Source: Marsupella aquatica
Lineage: Eukaryota; Marchantiophyta
Direction: 5' to 3'
DNA length: 64,000 nucleotides
Assembly (NCBI GenBank): GCA_973895155.1
Contig: OZ316892.1
Location: 12,524,001 to 12,588,000, forward strand
Part shown: positions 61,863 through 64,000 of the stretch, in pieces
Numbering within the stretch: the first letter of the stretch is position 1
Layout: each line of letters starts with the position of its first letter
Made by a program: the position numbers and the translations under genes
Notes under the pieces: model-generated
Seen by the model: the letters and a program-made list of their open reading frames with translations, nothing else
The model's database searches: none
Told to the model about the DNA's origin: nothing

Positions 61863-63271
61863 CCTGGAGAACCAAAAAAGAAGAAGGACAGAAAATTAAA
61901 TTAAATTTTGCTATCACTTCCAAGAGTACTCCACATCTGCAAACAAATATTTATAACCCCATTGAATCACAAGCCTGGTAAAGCTCTAGGGTAAGTGCAA
62001 AGGAGAGTCACCAAGGGGGAATTTGACTAAGCAAGAGGAATTTGACTGAGAGCCCTAAAACCAACAGCCTCGACCCTAGCAGAATAGTGATTGTGTGAGC
62101 ACTCTGAAGTGCAACAGTGTATTAGTTATCTAAAGAAGACTGTGAGGACACAAAGAGGAAAGAAAGTCTTAAAGGAAAACATCAAAGATACCATGTAAAA
62201 TTAAACAAGCAAGTGGGTAGAGTCACTAGAGGTACTTTTAGGGTGGCTTTACAAGAAGTTGAGGGCACATTAGAGTTTCCATAAAGTCGGGCCCTAGGGG
62301 CAAGTGGCCTGCAATTCTGTCTGAAATCTGGGCATGAGTGGCGAGTGGCCCTCACTATGCCTAAAAGTGAAGGTGAAACCCTGTTTGGTCCCCTGGCAGT
62401 GTACATGGGGTGAGACTAGAGACAAAATTGATTTTGTTGTGTGAGGAAGGTCACAAAATCAGACTTGCCTTCTGTTCCGCCAAACCCGGATGGGAGGATT
62501 GTTTTGGGCTCACGTTGCTGCGCATGGCCATGGGGGGGCGGAGAGCATCTCACCAAAAAATTTCTGGGTTTATTATTTTTTAAGGAGACTTTACAGTAAC
62601 TGAATATTAGGCCCAAAAAGTATTGTCGGTACTATTCACCCATAGAGTTTGTCGAAATCTCTATTGCTTCTTTTTGTTCTCTTTGATATTAAATTAATTT
62701 GTGCTGAATGATGAGTCAAAACAGCTGTAATTGGCTTTACGAGAACTCTGGGGCCGATTAGGTACACTGCCTACCAATCTTGGAGTGCTTATTTTGTCTG
62801 TAAATTTTCACCACCTCCAGAGGCCCGTCCAAAACATTTAAATTTTGGCTCGTTCATTCAAGGTATTGATTTTTAATGAGCTTCATGGCAAAAGATTGTT
62901 GGTATGGAGTCTATCTTTAGAACCAGTTTGCTTCAGTGAAAAACAATTGACAAGTGCCCCCACCTCTTGGAACGCCAAACCTAACATAACCAGAGACGCG
63001 GAGTGAGCCAAAGCATCTACTTCACTTTGGGTGTAAAAGGGAGATTCACTGTACATAACCATGAAAAGGTGGGGTGTGAGCCAAAGTCTCCAAGCCTAAC
63101 CTAGCGCCCACTCTGGGCTTTGGCAAATAAAAAACAATATAAATAAATAAATATATATAAAAGTATATATACACTTTTGTATCACAATCAAAGAGACTTT
63201 ACTATAGATCACAACCAAGAGAAAGAGCCGGCCATCAAAGTAGCGCTCGTGCATTTTGGAAAGACGCTTAC
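61863..63271. other. Intergenic; no gene seen
   Basis: The stretch 61,970-62,095 matches 3,660-3,790 (AGCCTGGTAAAGCTC and CCCTAAAACCAACAGCCTC). The rest is AT-rich with short ORFs and TATA-rich simple sequence near 63,140. Confidence 0.45.
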
Positions 63272-63740
63272 AGGGTGCATGATTTCAAGAAGGATTAAGA
63301 TCTACGGCGTTTAGATAAGAATGAAGGGTGCAGATCTGACGAGACAGCCGGATTTAACGTGAGGAGCGATGCATGATCGAGGAGGATCAAGTAGTCTACG
63401 TTACGTAAACAAGATGAAGGGTGCGGATCTGACGGGACATCCAAATAATGTAAGGAGCAATTCATGCTTCTCGCATTAGGTGTGAAGTCCACGTTTAGAC
63501 CAGAATGAAGGGCGCAGATGCGACGAGACAGCCAAACAATGTGAACAGTCATTCATGATTTCGAGGAGGATCAAGTAGTCTACTACCTTAAGTCCAGAAT
63601 CAACGGCACGGATGCGACGAGACACCCAAACAAAGTGAGGGGCGATTCATGATTTCGAGGAAGATCAATTAGTCTACGGCGTTCGGTCCAGAATGAAGGG
63701 CGCGGATGCGACGAGACAGCCAAATAATGTGAGGATCGAT
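63272..63740. repeat. 93 bp satellite-like tandem array, five units
   Basis: The anchor ATGAAGGGYGC (variant ATCAACGGC in one unit) starts at 63321, 63414, 63505, 63599 and 63693, a spacing of 91-94 bases. Each unit contains GATGCGACGAGACAGCCAAA, a GTGAGGAGCGATTCATGATT stretch and GAGGATCAAGTAGTCTAC. The period is a multiple of three, so frames stay open on both strands. Confidence 0.93.
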
Positions 63741-64000
63741 TACGTGTGTGGTGTCGTAAAAGTCTCGATAATGGATGCGAATCTGACTATGCAGGAAATA
63801 ATGTGTGACCAAAGTAAAGAACGCCAACAGCGAACACGACTGTCACGACGTTCAAGCAGCACGGTCGTGAGACGCACGTACGACTGCGTTCCCTCCTTTC
63901 ACAGTACTGTAGTCCAGTGAGTGAGTGAGTGAGTGAGTGGGTAGGAAGGAGAGCAAAGAAACGAACGACTGCGTTCCCTCCTTTCGCACTACTACTGTAG
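63741..64000. other. Right-edge spacer with short direct repeat and (GTGA)n
   Basis: CGACTGCGTTCCCTCCTTTC occurs at 63881 and 63966, each followed by a CACxxTACT...CTGTAG stretch. A (GTGA) run of about five units lies at 63917-63938. May belong to the promoter of a gene beyond the window. Confidence 0.55.

Noticed and set aside
1-64000. tRNA, rRNA, snoRNA or CRISPR features
   Set aside because: Possible T-loop phrases (for example near 5,340) lack matching acceptor and anticodon stems by eye, and the tandem arrays have adjacent units without CRISPR-like repeat and spacer structure.

Overview
This window is nuclear DNA of a green plant (streptophyte). Four genes are certain, all split by ordinary GT-AG introns and all with closest relatives in plants: a 5'-3' exoribonuclease of the XRN2/3 type (minus strand, running off the left edge), a YTHDF-type m6A reader of the ECT family, a chloroplast class I fructose-bisphosphate aldolase, and a CLC-f-type chloride channel/transporter with C-terminal CBS domains. 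A fifth, uncertain ORF encodes a secreted protein resembling the S1 self-incompatibility (SPH) family. The species cannot be read from the sequence. The long gene-poor gaps and the divergence of the proteins from flowering-plant versions fit a non-flowering land plant, but that is inference.

Layout. 1-2,900: XRN, seven complete splice junctions, first 357 residues. 2,900-28,800: gene-poor and repeat-rich. It holds a 46-51 bp tandem array (4.2 kb), the S1-like ORF (8.5-9.0 kb), two solo LTRs of one family (12,873-16,220 and 17,891-20,253), the first of which carries a smaller nested solo LTR, one copy of a dispersed repeat (21.2-22.4 kb), a minisatellite split by a GC-rich 1.5 kb insertion (22.6-24.4 kb), and fragments of another dispersed family (6.8-7.3, 24.6-25.3 and 27.1-27.4 kb). 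28,850-36,870: a tandem GTACTGTAC-bearing array, then the ECT/YTH gene. 38.9-41.1 kb: a 75 bp tandem array and the inverted second copy of the 21-22 kb repeat, here carrying an extra minisatellite. 43.6-46.2 kb: aldolase. 48.95-50.3 kb: decayed LINE 3' end. 50.5-52.3 kb: two short tandem arrays. 53.1-59.0 kb: CLC gene. 60.5-64 kb: three further tandem arrays, including a 93 bp satellite with five units.

The four housekeeping genes are not an operon or a functional cluster. They act separately in RNA decay or termination, m6A reading, the Calvin cycle/plastid glycolysis and endomembrane anion transport. No undescribed multi-gene system is visible. The most informative structures are the transposon insertions that can be reconstructed exactly from target-site duplications, the unusual density of unrelated minisatellites, and the tandem GTACTGTAC block upstream of the YTH gene.
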